DNA from: CALLPQ01 sp038531745
GTDB taxonomy: Bacteria; Pseudomonadota; Alphaproteobacteria; Caulobacterales; Parvularculaceae
Direction of reading: 5' to 3'
Assembly: GCA_038531745.1 (NCBI GenBank)
Contig: JBCBBJ010000013.1
Span: 1-64,000 of the forward strand
Length of the DNA: 64,000 nucleotides
The notes below the pieces were generated by a model. The model had not been told where the DNA came from. It worked only from the letters and a program-made list of their open reading frames with translations, and ran no database searches. Each line of letters begins with the position of its first letter. Positions within the stretch are counted from its first letter, which is position 1. A program made the translations under genes and the position numbers. Of the stretch, positions 1-8,561 are shown one piece after another.

Positions 1-502
<502 letters not shown>

Positions 503-740
503 AGTGTTTGATATGACCAGATACTGACGTTCTTGTTCGGATATCACTGTTTCCCAATCCCAAAGGATCGGAAGAGTAATATCTGTCGCAAAACCAAGCT
601 CTCGAATAAACGAAAGTTATTTGGTTTTACTGTCTGAAAAACGTCAGCACGGTCATTCAAAGGAGTGTTCACCCTAACCACTTGGGATAGAATGAACCGC
701 CAGGACGCCGCCGCCCACGTTTCTCTTTCTCAATATTCAC

Positions 741-752
741 TTGTCAAAGAGC
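741..752 (-). promoter_or_regulatory. boxA antitermination element in the rRNA leader
   Basis: The minus strand reads GCTCTTTGACAA, the boxA sequence usual in alphaproteobacterial rRNA leaders, where NusB and S10 load to keep RNA polymerase from terminating early. It lies about 240 nt upstream of the mature 16S 5' end. The stretch from about 503 to 907 is the transcribed rRNA leader and shows no convincing protein gene. Confidence 0.75.
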
Positions 753-913
753 CATGCCGCTGCACCCGTTTACCAGGTGTTAATCATTAGCATGATCGAC
801 CAAAATCGTTATTCAGCCGACAAAAAACCGATACTACCCGAAGCCGCTACAAACTTGTTGCCCGAAAGCATTCTCGTTTGCGGCGGCCGCCAGGACCGCA
901 TCGGTGAGGCGTG

Positions 914-942
914 GAGATACGCATCCAACTAACGCCTGTCAA
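914..942 (-). promoter_or_regulatory. rrn promoter (sigma-70 type)
   Basis: On the minus strand a perfect -35 TTGACA (937-942) is followed by a 17-nt spacer and TATCTC (914-919). This is the -35/-10 pair typical of alphaproteobacterial rRNA promoters. Immediately upstream (about 943-977) the minus strand is a long run of A with few other bases, which looks like an UP element bound by the alpha subunit. Transcription would start near 907, giving a leader of about 400 nt before the 16S gene. The region from there to 1246 holds no supported gene. Confidence 0.8.
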
Positions 943-1246
943 CGAGATTTTTTTCTTTTTTTCTGATTTTTTTTGAGGCCTGAAAAAGACTGCTTAAATC
1001 CGAAAAAAGACCAAGCTTCACCCTCGAACTCGCACCAAATGCTTGCTCAAAAATCGAAGCTCAATACGCTGATAACCCTTATCTATACAGCTGTTCGGAA
1101 AATTACAAGCGGCTTTTTTCAACCAGCCGGGTATTTTCGACCGTCACTTACCCTTTACTGAATCCCCTATGCCGCAAAACGAGGATGCACTTGCCGTGAT
1201 TGCTCCCCGTCAGTCTTTAATCGGGCCGATGATCAGATAAGCGTGG

Positions 1247-1261
1247 TTAACGGCGTTTTAA
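1247..1261 (+). promoter_or_regulatory. Putative CtrA-binding site
   Basis: TTAA-CGGCGTT-TTAA is a perfect match to the TTAA-N7-TTAA consensus of the cell-cycle regulator CtrA. It sits 54 bp upstream of the start of the small membrane protein gene at 1316, a position compatible with promoter control of that gene and the patatin gene behind it. The match is seen directly; occupancy by CtrA is inference. Confidence 0.5.
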
Positions 1262-1315
1262 GCATAATTCTATAATGGATCGCAGAACCGACACACGCTT
1301 TACCCGGGGGAACTT

Positions 1316-1552
1316 ATGATCGAACGCGCGTTATTAACCGCTGGCATCGTTGTTTTTATCATTGGCGGGCTCGCCCGTCTGGGCGAAGGCGCGGCAAACA
1401 TGGGCGCCCAAATGACATGCGCCTTTCAACCGGGAAGTGAAAGCTGTACCGCGAGCCCTGATGCGGCCACCAGCACAAACGCCGAAGGCACGGCCGATGG
1501 CGGCAACACCGCAAAGCGCCGCACAAAGACCAGCAAACAGCGTCAACGCTGA
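1316..1552 (+). CDS. Small single-pass membrane protein, unknown
   Basis: A 78-residue protein with one hydrophobic segment (about residues 5-21), a middle part with two cysteines (35 and 44), and a long polar tail ending in a Lys/Arg-rich stretch. The ATG follows a strong GGGGGAA ribosome binding site at ordinary spacing. The gene ends only a few bases before the patatin-like gene, so the two are probably co-transcribed, perhaps from a promoter carrying the CtrA-type site upstream. The topology suggests an N-terminal anchor with a basic cytoplasmic tail, but no family is recognised and no function is proposed. Confidence 0.65.
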   Translation: MIERALLTAGIVVFIIGGLARLGEGAANMGAQMTCAFQPGSESCTASPDAATSTNAEGTADGGNTAKRRTKTSKQRQR

Positions 1553-1566
1553 GCATTTTGGGCAAA

Positions 1567-2577
1567 ATGTCCCCTGACAATGATCCATCACCCGCGGAAA
1601 AGCTGCCATCGGGGCCCAGCAACGATTTCACTAGCAACTCGCCGAGCACGCCGTCTAACGCCGCAATACCGGGTCTGGGCCTCGCCCTCGGCGGCGGTGT
1701 TGCCCGGGGCTGGTCGCATATTGGCGTGTTACAACGCCTTGATGAATTGGGTATTCGCCCCGCTTATGTGTGCGGCACGTCCGTTGGCGCGCTCGTCGCT
1801 GGGTTTTGGCTGGCTGGCCACCTTGATGCGCTGGAGGCATGGACGCGGAGCCTCAATAAACGCCGCCTACTGAGTTATTTAGATGTGATGCTGAACGGGG
1901 CCGGTCTTATCGGTGGCAAACGGTTAGAAAAAACCTTGCATCGCTATCTGCCCGATATGACCATTGAGGATTTGCCCCTACCCTTTGTGCTCGTGACAAC
2001 AGAATTGGCAACCGGTCACGAAATCTGGCTTCGTGAAGGTAATCTCGCGCAGGCTATCCAGGCCGCCTATGCCCTGCCCGGTATCTTCCCCCCACGGATG
2101 ATTGATGGCCGCTGGCTAATGGATGGGGCGCTTGTAAACCCCCTGCCCATATCGGTATGCCGGGCCCTGAATGCGCGTATCGTGATCGGTGTCGGCCTAC
2201 ATGCGGGCGCCTTCAGTAACCAAAGCAAGGCAAAGCGCCAGAAATATACGCCCACGGACGATAATGATACCGCCAGCCACGCGCCAAAAGTCCCAGGGGG
2301 ATTTGCCCGTAACGCCGTATTCGCACGGCTTGCCTCGCGCCCTGCTCTCGCCACACCCGGCCTCGGCGACGTGATGTTTTCGTCTTTCAATATCTTGATG
2401 GACCGCACCACCCGCTCGCGACTGGCCGCCGACCCCGCCGATATATTGATCACACCGGCGGTGAGCCATATCCCCCTCATCGGGTTTGATGAAGCGGACG
2501 CCTTAATTGCGCTGGGCAGAGAAAGTGTGGATGCCAGTGTCGATGCCATCATGCTTGCGATTGATCAGATGTCATAG
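1567..2577 (+). CDS. Patatin-like phospholipase (RssA/YlbK type)
   Basis: Serine lipid acyl hydrolase of the bacterial patatin family, presumably acting on membrane or storage lipids. The family hallmarks are all present: a glycine-rich oxyanion segment GGGVARGWSHIG, the nucleophile elbow GTSVGA (Ser about 72), and the catalytic-dyad aspartate in DGALVNPLP. An insertion of polar residues around 215-260 separates the dyad region from the C-terminal segment. Start choice: an in-frame TTG lies 9 bases upstream at 1558, but the ATG at 1567 is preferred. Neither has a strong ribosome binding site, so translation may be coupled to the small membrane protein gene just upstream. Natural substrate unknown. 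Confidence 0.88.
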   Translation: MSPDNDPSPAEKLPSGPSNDFTSNSPSTPSNAAIPGLGLALGGGVARGWSHIGVLQRLDELGIRPAYVCGTSVGALVAGFWLAGHLDALEAWTRSLNKRRLLSYLDVMLNGAGLIGGKRLEKTLHRYLPDMTIEDLPLPFVLVTTELATGHEIWLREGNLAQAIQAAYALPGIFPPRMIDGRWLMDGALVNPLPISVCRALNARIVIGVGLHAGAFSNQSKAKRQKYTPTDDNDTASHAPKVPGGFARNAVFARLASRPALATPGLGDVMFSSFNILMDRTTRSRLAADPADILITPAVSHIPLIGFDEADALIALGRESVDASVDAIMLAIDQMS

Positions 2578-2681
2578 CACCTGTTGAGAACGCGTCGTCG
2601 TCGGTTCAAACGGGCACAGGCCAACTTCATATCCGCCAATAGAAGCCACCTCGAATTGCAGACGCAGCCCCCTCTGCTGCC

Positions 2682-3161
2682 TCACGTCACGCAAACATTT
2701 TTTTCCATGCGCGCCACGGCCTTTTCGACCATTTCTTTCATCCCGAGCGCTTTGCGCAACTTATTGGCCGTGGCAATATCGTGCTCCATAGGCTGTAGAC
2801 CCATTTTGCCATCGACGCATTCCCATGTCGGTTGCGTCCCATAGCGTTGCTTGCGCCCGGTGTTTACCGCAACCCGGTCCCATAAATACGCGTAGTTTGA
2901 CCCGCTGACCCCGCCATTTTTCAAATAAGGCTCCATCAGCACTCTTGCCTGAATGTCGCGGGACGTTTGTGGGCGAAGACGATCCCGCAAGCTGATCACA
3001 AACACTTTACTTTGTGACAATTCCGCAAGGTAGGTTGAGAGCGGTCTCTGCCGTAAGCGCTGTAGGACCCTGTATTTGCGGGGAAAATCCTTATGCGAAC
3101 AGTTCTGGCGCCTTGCGATATGACGAGATCGTAAATCGACGAGCCGACTGAACCAAGTCAC
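2682..3161 (-). pseudogene. DUF6624-type protein, probably degenerate at the N-terminus
   Basis: The C-terminal 85 residues match the pattern of DUF6624 proteins: a YAYLWDRVAVNTGRKQRYGT core, then PTWECVDGKMGLQP and a helical end with ALGMKEMVEKAVARM. The first 75 residues are rich in Arg and Gln and do not resemble the family's N-terminal half (a helical segment with an HAD-type motif before the core). A neighbouring frame around 2945-3000 reads FAHKRPATFRQ, which looks more like the missing family segment, so a frameshift is likely. An intact short variant cannot be excluded. The family has no established function. Confidence 0.5.
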
Positions 3162-3203
3162 GTCGGCAATTGTAAATGATGTATCGTCAACAAGGAGATT
3201 ACG

Positions 3204-3758
3204 ATGTTACGAGTTTTTGGTGCCCTTCTGGCTTCTTCAATGCTGGTGGGCCTCCCCGCCACTGCGGCTGAGCCGCTCGCATCTACCGCTTTGGGCCATC
3301 ATGGGGAGAAAAAGGCAGACATTGTCGACACAGCTGTCACTGCCGGGTCTTTCACAACCTTGGTTGCTGCAGTTCAAGCCGCAGGTCTGGAAGAAACACT
3401 GCGCGGCGACGGTCCGTTCACGGTCTTTGCCCCAACTGATGCGGCTTTTGCCGCTCTGCCCGAAGGCACCGTGGAAACGCTGCTGAAGCCAGAAAATAAA
3501 GACAAGCTTACCGCAATTCTCACCTATCACGTGCTTGCGGGCAAAGTGAAATCTGGCGACATCGCGGGTAAAACGCTGGATGCCGACACGGTAAACGGGT
3601 CAGCACTGCCCATTGATGCGACAGACGGTGTGAAGGTTGGTGGCGCAACAGTGACCACTGCCGACATCTACACCTCAAACGGTGTTATCCACGTGATCGA
3701 CGCTGTGCTTCTGCCACCGGCAAAGGAAGAAACCACGAGTTACGGCTCGGGTTCCTAA
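3204..3758 (+). CDS. Secreted fasciclin (FAS1) domain protein
   Basis: A 184-residue exported protein made of a signal peptide (about 1-22, cleaved after ATAAE-like residues) and one FAS1/beta-Ig-H3 domain. The domain's two conserved blocks are visible: the H1 block with GPFTVFAPTDAAFAALP and the H2 end with GVIHVIDAVLLPP. YHVLAG, also typical, lies between them. FAS1 domains act in cell-surface adhesion and matrix interactions. The gene has a good AAGGAG binding site, stands alone, and is followed by an intrinsic terminator. The exact role in bacteria is mostly unknown. Confidence 0.92.
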   Translation: MLRVFGALLASSMLVGLPATAAEPLASTALGHHGEKKADIVDTAVTAGSFTTLVAAVQAAGLEETLRGDGPFTVFAPTDAAFAALPEGTVETLLKPENKDKLTAILTYHVLAGKVKSGDIAGKTLDADTVNGSALPIDATDGVKVGGATVTTADIYTSNGVIHVIDAVLLPPAKEETTSYGSGS

Positions 3759-3791
3759 CCCTTTTCTTCTATCATCTGTCTACTGATGATG

Positions 3792-3822
3792 CGTCGCACT
3801 TCTTCAAGGGGTGCGGCGTTTT
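3792..3822 (+). terminator. Rho-independent terminator after the fasciclin gene
   Basis: CGTCGCAC pairs with GTGCGGCG (3811-3818) around a short loop, and is followed by TTTTA. It lies about 35 bp after the fasciclin stop and abuts the stop codon of the convergent CBS gene, separating the two units. Confidence 0.65.
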
Positions 3823-4249
3823 ATGTGGCGATATAGGCTTTCAAATCAGCCGCTTCCTGCTCAGCCTCATTGATTTTGCGTTTGACCACATCGCCGATGG
3901 AAATCATGCCCACAACACGCTCGCCCTCCAGCACCGGCATATGACGGATACGATGCTGGGTCATCAGACCCATGATATCGTTGACGCTGTCTTGCGGGGT
4001 GCAGGTTTTAAGCGCCCGGGTCATACACTCCGCCACTGGTTTAGCCATAGCGCGATCACCATCCGTAGCAAGATGGCGAACAATGTCGCGTTCGGACAAA
4101 ATGCCTGCCGGTTGCTCTGCGTGCCGGGTGACCAAAACCGCACCAATATTCTTTTCACTGAGGAGTTGCGCCGCATCACTCAGCGATGCGGTTTCCGATA
4201 CATTGATAACAGCATGCCCCTTTTCTTTAAGAATGGCCTCGACTTTCAT
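3821..4249 (-). CDS. CBS-pair domain protein
   Basis: A 142-residue stand-alone Bateman module: two CBS motifs (about residues 8-65 and 75-130), recognisable by SDAAQLLSEKNIGAVLV, GILSERDIVRHLA, then DIMGLMTQHRIRHMPVL and VGMISIGDVVK. CBS pairs bind adenine nucleotides such as AMP or ATP and usually regulate a partner, but no partner domain is fused here. Proteins of this exact form are common in alphaproteobacteria. It is transcribed away from the rhomboid gene's downstream end, with a 236-bp gap that holds nothing recognisable. Confidence 0.92.
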   Translation of the reverse strand: MKVEAILKEKGHAVINVSETASLSDAAQLLSEKNIGAVLVTRHAEQPAGILSERDIVRHLATDGDRAMAKPVAECMTRALKTCTPQDSVNDIMGLMTQHRIRHMPVLEGERVVGMISIGDVVKRKINEAEQEAADLKAYIAT

Positions 4250-4485
4250 AAATCGTTCCTTTCAAATTTGTGAGCGCAACAAAGATGCTACGTTGCGGTA
4301 TGATGGGGGCGGCACTGTTCGGATGGTCAGATCCGGGTCGCCTTCTCGGTTTTGTTGGTACCATCAAGGGTCAGTTATCGTCGAAGTCTACTGCCCGTGC
4401 ACTTATCCCCACAAGCCATGACATCTCAATTATGACCTTAGTTGAGGCCAAAGAACCACTTTGTGATCATTTGTGCAGCGCAATA

Positions 4486-5280
4486 TCAGCTTTTGCGCCG
4501 GAACCAATCAAAAACGGGCAAGGCGAACAATCCGAAAAAGAACCCGCCCAGATGCGCCTCATAAGCAATGTCGGCACCGCCGGGCATCAGCGCATTACCG
4601 AACACCCCAATCGCAAGATTGAGCACAATGACCGCAAAGCTAAACCGTAAAACCCGTGGGTCCGTAACGGGCAGAATGGGGCCGTCAATATTGACCAATC
4701 CCTGACCGCGCACCGGGCGCGCTATTCGCACAGACGCCGCCATCAACGCGCTGATGGCGCCCGATGCGCCCACCGCGCGCACCGGATCGTCAACATGAAT
4801 AACCGAAAAAGCGAGCGCCCCGGCCAAACCACCAGCCACAAAAAATGCAAGGAATAGGGTGCTGCCTTTTGGCCAGCCCGCTGCCAGCCGCGATTGGATC
4901 AGATCGGAGCTCGTGTTGCTTTCCTGGCGAAGGGGCACCGGCTGATTGCCAATGAAACGGTTCGCCAATGGCGTACCAAATGCCAATAGAAACAGCATAT
5001 TCAATGCAAGATGCATAAAGCTGCCATGCAAAAACATATGGGTAAGGGGCGGCAGAAAGAGGAGCGGTTCGGGCGTTGTGCCTATCATACCCGCATTATA
5101 CCGGGCCGGGATCAAACTTCCCCAGAACTCCAGGTAATGCACCTGAGGCTTTGGCCCCAAAGTGATGATAAGATGTATACAAACCATCAGGGCAATCAAA
5201 CCGGTGACCACCAATGGCGCACGGTAAACCCATTTCTGGTCCGCGCCGCGGCCGATCGCCGTGATATTATCGGTATCCAT
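4486..5280 (-). CDS. Rhomboid-family intramembrane serine protease
   Basis: A 264-residue polytopic membrane protein of the rhomboid family, which cleaves transmembrane segments of other proteins. The core features are visible: HLALNM (the HxxxN motif of TM2) near residue 91, the nucleophile GASGA (Ser about 174), and the catalytic His in EAHLGGFF near 242. About 110 residues separate the amphipathic L1 region from the N-terminus, and a polar insertion lies between TM2 and TM3. The ATG is near-divergent from the tandem-PilZ gene. Substrate unknown; many bacterial homologues act in membrane protein quality control. Confidence 0.88.
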   Translation of the reverse strand: MDTDNITAIGRGADQKWVYRAPLVVTGLIALMVCIHLIITLGPKPQVHYLEFWGSLIPARYNAGMIGTTPEPLLFLPPLTHMFLHGSFMHLALNMLFLLAFGTPLANRFIGNQPVPLRQESNTSSDLIQSRLAAGWPKGSTLFLAFFVAGGLAGALAFSVIHVDDPVRAVGASGAISALMAASVRIARPVRGQGLVNIDGPILPVTDPRVLRFSFAVIVLNLAIGVFGNALMPGGADIAYEAHLGGFFFGLFALPVFDWFRRKS

Positions 5281-5493
5281 GGATCGACCTTTTCGTAAAT
5301 GCCGCCGATAGCTATTGGCGAACGCCCCGTTGACCCATTAACAGCCTCCCTGCCGCAGGGATATTGCGCCAGTTTGGGACAGCAGTCCTCCTTTTAGGAC
5401 AAAAGTCTGATCAATCGGTTGCCAGTTCAAGCTTTTGTTCACCAAAAATCCTTAAGGTGACACGTGATGATCCAGATCAGGGGATAATTCATC

Positions 5494-6222
5494 GTGAGCG
5501 CCAAGCAGAAATTCGGGAAAGTCCGTCCCGAAACCGATAATTTTGAAGACCGGCGCCGCCATTTCCGGGCGGATATGCGGCTGAAGGCTCGTTTTCTGGG
5601 CCCGGATGGCGTTGAGCACCCGTGTGTTGTGATTAATGTGTCCGCCGGCGGGGCTATGGTTAAAGCCACAACCCTGCCCCGTGCCGAAGATCGCGTGATC
5701 CTTTATATCGATGGCGTGGGCCGGTTTGAAAGCACCGTTGTGCGCACCGGTAAATTTGGCTTTGCCGTCCATTACAACAGCCGCCGGGCGAAAACGCAGC
5801 GGACCGCCGACGCCCTGATCCGCACCCTTAACCGGCGCGGTCAATTGGAAAAAGATCGCCGGATTGCCCCGCGTATTGCCCTCGATACCCCCGTCATCGT
5901 GACCCATGATGATGGCAGATCGGTGGAATGCACCATTATGGATGTGTCACTGACCGGTGCGTCGGTGGGTATTGAACCGCAACCGCCGCTCGGTACCGAA
6001 TTGACCGTTGGGCGCATGCGCGCGCGCGTTGTTCGCCGCCACGAGCTTGGCATTGGTGTCATTTTTCTGGGCCCTGCAGAACGCATGGAAGACGTTATCG
6101 AAAAAGCGGCGGGGAACACAAAACTCCTTACCCATGACGCACCCGGCGTGCGCCGCAGCGGGCAAAACGCTGATGGCACCACCATTGCAACCCCCTTTGG
6201 TCGGAAACACTCCGATGACTGA
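5494..6222 (+). CDS. Tandem PilZ-domain protein (c-di-GMP binding)
   Basis: A 242-residue soluble protein with two PilZ domains. The first (about residues 22-105) has RRHFR and NVSAGG; the second (about 120-205) has RRIAPR and DVSLTG. Both therefore keep the RxxxR and D/NxSxxG residues that bind cyclic di-GMP. The start is GTG, chosen because an AGGGG site lies 10 bases upstream and an in-frame stop precedes it. The gene is followed after 26 bp by the GYF_2/SinR-like gene on the same strand, which suggests joint expression. The downstream target is not deducible. Confidence 0.88.
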   Translation: MSAKQKFGKVRPETDNFEDRRRHFRADMRLKARFLGPDGVEHPCVVINVSAGGAMVKATTLPRAEDRVILYIDGVGRFESTVVRTGKFGFAVHYNSRRAKTQRTADALIRTLNRRGQLEKDRRIAPRIALDTPVIVTHDDGRSVECTIMDVSLTGASVGIEPQPPLGTELTVGRMRARVVRRHELGIGVIFLGPAERMEDVIEKAAGNTKLLTHDAPGVRRSGQNADGTTIATPFGRKHSDD

Positions 6223-6248
6223 GTGTATCAGATAGGAACAGACCGACA

Positions 6249-6827
6249 ATGTTAGCCGCCGATAATTGGTGCCTTAAGGTAGACGACAAGGTCTATGGGC
6301 CATACACCGCCGACCAGCTGAAGAAATTCGCTGGTGAGGGTCGCCTTGCCGGCTGGTCGCTGGTCTCCCCGGCGGGAGCCAACCGCTGGCGTGAGGCGCA
6401 GGAAGAAAAAACATTTGCGGCGCTATTTGGAAAAGACCCCGCCGCCGCCAATCAGGACAAACCAAAATTTGGCAAGCGCGCCGGCCAAGACGATGAGACA
6501 ACCGCGATCGTCACAGCCAACAGCGATCACCACAAAGGTCAGTCGAACTTTATCCTCATTTTCGACGTCGTCAGCGCCGCCGCCACCCGGGTAGAAGCCG
6601 CCATCCTCAGCCTTGGGCCAGGGTTCCGAATTGCCGACAATGTGTGGACCGTGTCGTGCGATCAGACGGCCATTGGCGTGCGCAATGCCATCGCGCCCTA
6701 CCTCCTACCCCGCGAATCGATCTTTATCGTCGACGCCACACGCGGCCGGTCAAGCTGGCAAAACTATCCGCCAGAAGTCCACGCAAAACTCACCGCGGCG
6801 TGGGTAAAGGCGAAGAAGGCGTCTTAG
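6249..6827 (+). CDS. GYF_2 domain fused to a SinR/Cas2-like ferredoxin-fold domain
   Basis: A 192-residue protein in two parts. Residues 5-50 look like a GYF_2 (DUF4339) domain: WCLKVDDKVYGPYTADQLK followed by GWSLVSPAGANRW. A polar linker (about 55-92) leads to a C-terminal domain (about 95-175) whose pattern resembles the SinR-like/Cas2-like ferredoxin fold: a first strand FILIFDV, VWTVSC in the middle, and IFIVDAT near the end with a following SSWQNYP. The second assignment is by pattern only and could be another small alpha/beta fold. It sits 26 bp behind the tandem-PilZ gene with an AGGAA binding site. Function unknown. Confidence 0.6.
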   Translation: MLAADNWCLKVDDKVYGPYTADQLKKFAGEGRLAGWSLVSPAGANRWREAQEEKTFAALFGKDPAAANQDKPKFGKRAGQDDETTAIVTANSDHHKGQSNFILIFDVVSAAATRVEAAILSLGPGFRIADNVWTVSCDQTAIGVRNAIAPYLLPRESIFIVDATRGRSSWQNYPPEVHAKLTAAWVKAKKAS

Positions 6828-7469
6828 CGCAGGGCTGAGAAAAAGCGTGGCGCTATCATTTCATATCGATGTCGCCAGTGAAATGCTCCCGCAAACAAGG
6901 TCTTACTCTAAGAGGGTTGCTGGCCAGGCACGGGGTTTTTCAGAAAATTGAATGCCCCACGTATACTGAGGAGCGATCTGACAAGATCGCACCCTAAGCT
7001 ATATTTCTTTATGCTCCTATCTCACTTCTAGTGTGTTTTCGATTAAGTTCGAGTCAAAAATTCCATCTTTCGAGACACCCCTTTGGGCTCCTTAAAATGA
7101 GCATTTTCGGTTCGAATCACGCCGGTCCTCATCCTGAGGAGAGTGCGTCCGCGCTCGTCTCGAAGGATGGTTTTTGACTTGGGCACGAGCACACCCGTTT
7201 TCGCTGCGCAAGTCAGTGAGATAGGACGCAAATCCCGTTTGCCTCGCGTCTGACGCCGCGAGACGCCGGACCCTTGCGCAACAGAAACCCGAGGCAGCGA
7301 GTTGCAAGATCATCGTTCGCCGTCACGAGTCCGGGATTCTGAGATGCTGAGATGCTGGGATGCGGGCGCCGATCGCCGCGCCGCCGAAAAGACAAAGAAG
7401 CCGGAGAGAGCCTGCCGCGATAACATTATCGGTGCGAAACTAGTTTATCACAGTTGACGCATCGGACGA
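6828..7469. other. Intergenic region without a supported gene
   Basis: About 640 bp between the GYF_2 gene and the nuclease-like gene. It contains an inverted pair of palindromic-type repeats (7063-7170, listed separately). Short reading frames on the minus strand cross these repeats, have no ribosome binding site and look like artefacts. The part from 7200 to 7440 reads like degenerate former coding sequence, with a small internal tandem near 7340-7360 (gagatgct repeats), but no family can be named. Confidence 0.5.
7063..7170. repeat. Inverted pair of alphaproteobacterial intergenic repeat elements
   Basis: Copy A (7063-7102) begins CCATCTTTCGAGACA and ends in a CTCCTTAAAATGAG segment. Copy B (7126-7170), read on the opposite strand, begins CCATCCTTCGAGACG and ends CTCCTCAGGATGAGG. 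The two share the same TCGAGAC and CTCCT-ATGAG borders in opposite orientation. Elements with these borders are scattered in intergenic regions of many Rhizobiales genomes. The pair could fold as one long imperfect stem in RNA. Confidence 0.6.
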
Positions 7470-7892
7470 TCAAACCTCGTCGGCGCGCCGATATTTGCCA
7501 CGAAAGAGCGTATCGGAATATCGGGCGTGCCCACGCGTAACCAGTAACTCACCAAGGTCCTCGCCATCCAAATCAACTTTTGCAATTAAAAAGCCGTCCG
7601 GATCTTCATCGACGGGGCGTATTCTGCAGGTCTTGCCCTCAATCAAATCGCGGAGCGTGTCGGTAGCCCAGTCAGCGCCATCCTCCTCACCTGCCGGTGC
7701 CCGCACCCCAGCGATCCGTACATTGAGGAAACCATCATACCGGTCCTTTAACTGGAAGCTCTCGCCGTCCAGCACTGCGTCCACGACGACCTCGGCACCA
7801 GAAGGCCCGCGCCGCCGGAGTACGTAAAACAAGGCAAGGCCAGCGCCAATAACCCCAATGAAAAGAGCAATATCAGAGTTTTCCATGGGCAT
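7470..7892 (-). CDS. Membrane-anchored thermonuclease-like (SNase) protein
   Basis: A 140-residue protein with an N-terminal transmembrane segment (about 8-25, ending in RRR) and a staphylococcal-nuclease-like OB domain: VRIAGVRAPAGEEDGADWA, then IRPVDEDPDGFLIAKVDLDG and LGELLVTRGHARYS. In active SNases the first motif reads GxDxPE with a calcium-binding Asp; here it is GVRAPA, and the following Arg/Glu catalytic pair is only partly kept, so nuclease activity is doubtful. ATG codons at 7892 and 7886 are both possible starts. A small gene lies 19 bp upstream on the same strand. Confidence 0.75.
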   Translation of the reverse strand: MPMENSDIALFIGVIGAGLALFYVLRRRGPSGAEVVVDAVLDGESFQLKDRYDGFLNVRIAGVRAPAGEEDGADWATDTLRDLIEGKTCRIRPVDEDPDGFLIAKVDLDGEDLGELLVTRGHARYSDTLFRGKYRRADEV

Positions 7893-7911
7893 TTAAGACG
7901 CGAAGGGCGCG

Positions 7912-8067
7912 TCAATAACAAGGTCCATAAACGCGGCGCTCCTTTCCCTGTTCGAAGCGCGCACGTTCGGAGATCGAGTTCGCCTCAGCGATCATAGCGC
8001 TATCCGTTTTTGAATTCAGGCTGGCCCGAACCGTAGCCGTATTTGATATCGCATCACGGTTGACCAT
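7912..8067 (-). CDS. Small hypothetical protein (51 aa)
   Basis: A short open frame starting MVNRDAISNTATVRAS and ending in RRVYGPCY. It has a clear AAGGA ribosome binding site six bases before the ATG (minus strand reads TAAGGATGTGTC then ATG). It lies immediately upstream of the nuclease-like gene on the same strand, so the two may form a small operon. The protein is charged, soluble and predicted helical, without recognised family. Support comes from the binding site and the position, not from homology. Confidence 0.45.
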   Translation of the reverse strand: MVNRDAISNTATVRASLNSKTDSAMIAEANSISERARFEQGKERRVYGPCY

Positions 8068-8561
8068 GACACATCCTTACCCCTTGCGAAAACTCGACAC
8101 CAAAGCGCGTGCTTATGGCACACAACATAAGAAGGCGCTTCGCGCTACGTAGTAGTTGGCATTTGCCTGCCACAAAAAGTGCAGATCATTGGGCAAAACG
8201 ACCGCGGCAAATGTTTCAAAAAGACGGGAGACTCAAACATCTCCGTCAGACACGGCGCACCAACTTGATTCCTCGCACCGATAGCATGCTTCGCCGGTCA
8301 TTACGGCACAGGGTTAGAAAATTCGTTCCGCCGTCGGCGTAAAGTCGGCGTTCGTCGGGCATTGTCACAGTGAGCCATGACCCTTGTCAATGGGTGATAC
8401 TCAGCCGATGAAAGGCGGGCAAAAGTCGACATTAAGTGAAGGGTTCGCTCCTTAAGGAAACAATTGCAAAAATCATCGATATAGCCATCCCATCCAAAGT
8501 GGAAATTTAATCACTCCATGCAACAGGTAATAAAAAAACCCGAGTGCCAATCTGATGAACG
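8068..8561. other. Intergenic region without a supported gene
   Basis: About 500 bp upstream of the hairpin-rich leader. A plus-strand frame at 8109-8342 is Arg-rich and lacks a ribosome binding site, and is not accepted as a gene. The minus-strand promoter of the small gene at 8067 must lie here, but no clear -35/-10 pair could be fixed. Confidence 0.4.

Noticed and set aside
741..1161. Short plus-strand frames in the rRNA leader
   Set aside because: They cover the boxA and promoter of the minus-strand rRNA operon and lack binding sites.
2584..2844. Plus-strand 86-residue frame beside the DUF6624 region
   Set aside because: It is antisense to the recognisable DUF6624 core.
4270..4650. Plus-strand 126-residue frame between the CBS and rhomboid genes
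   Set aside because: It runs antisense into the rhomboid gene and shows no family features.
7105..7125. GGTTCGAATC near the repeat as a tRNA T-arm
   Set aside because: Flanks do not pair as a T-stem and no other tRNA parts are near.
8109..8342. Plus-strand 77-residue Arg-rich frame
   Set aside because: No ribosome binding site, skewed composition and no neighbouring support.
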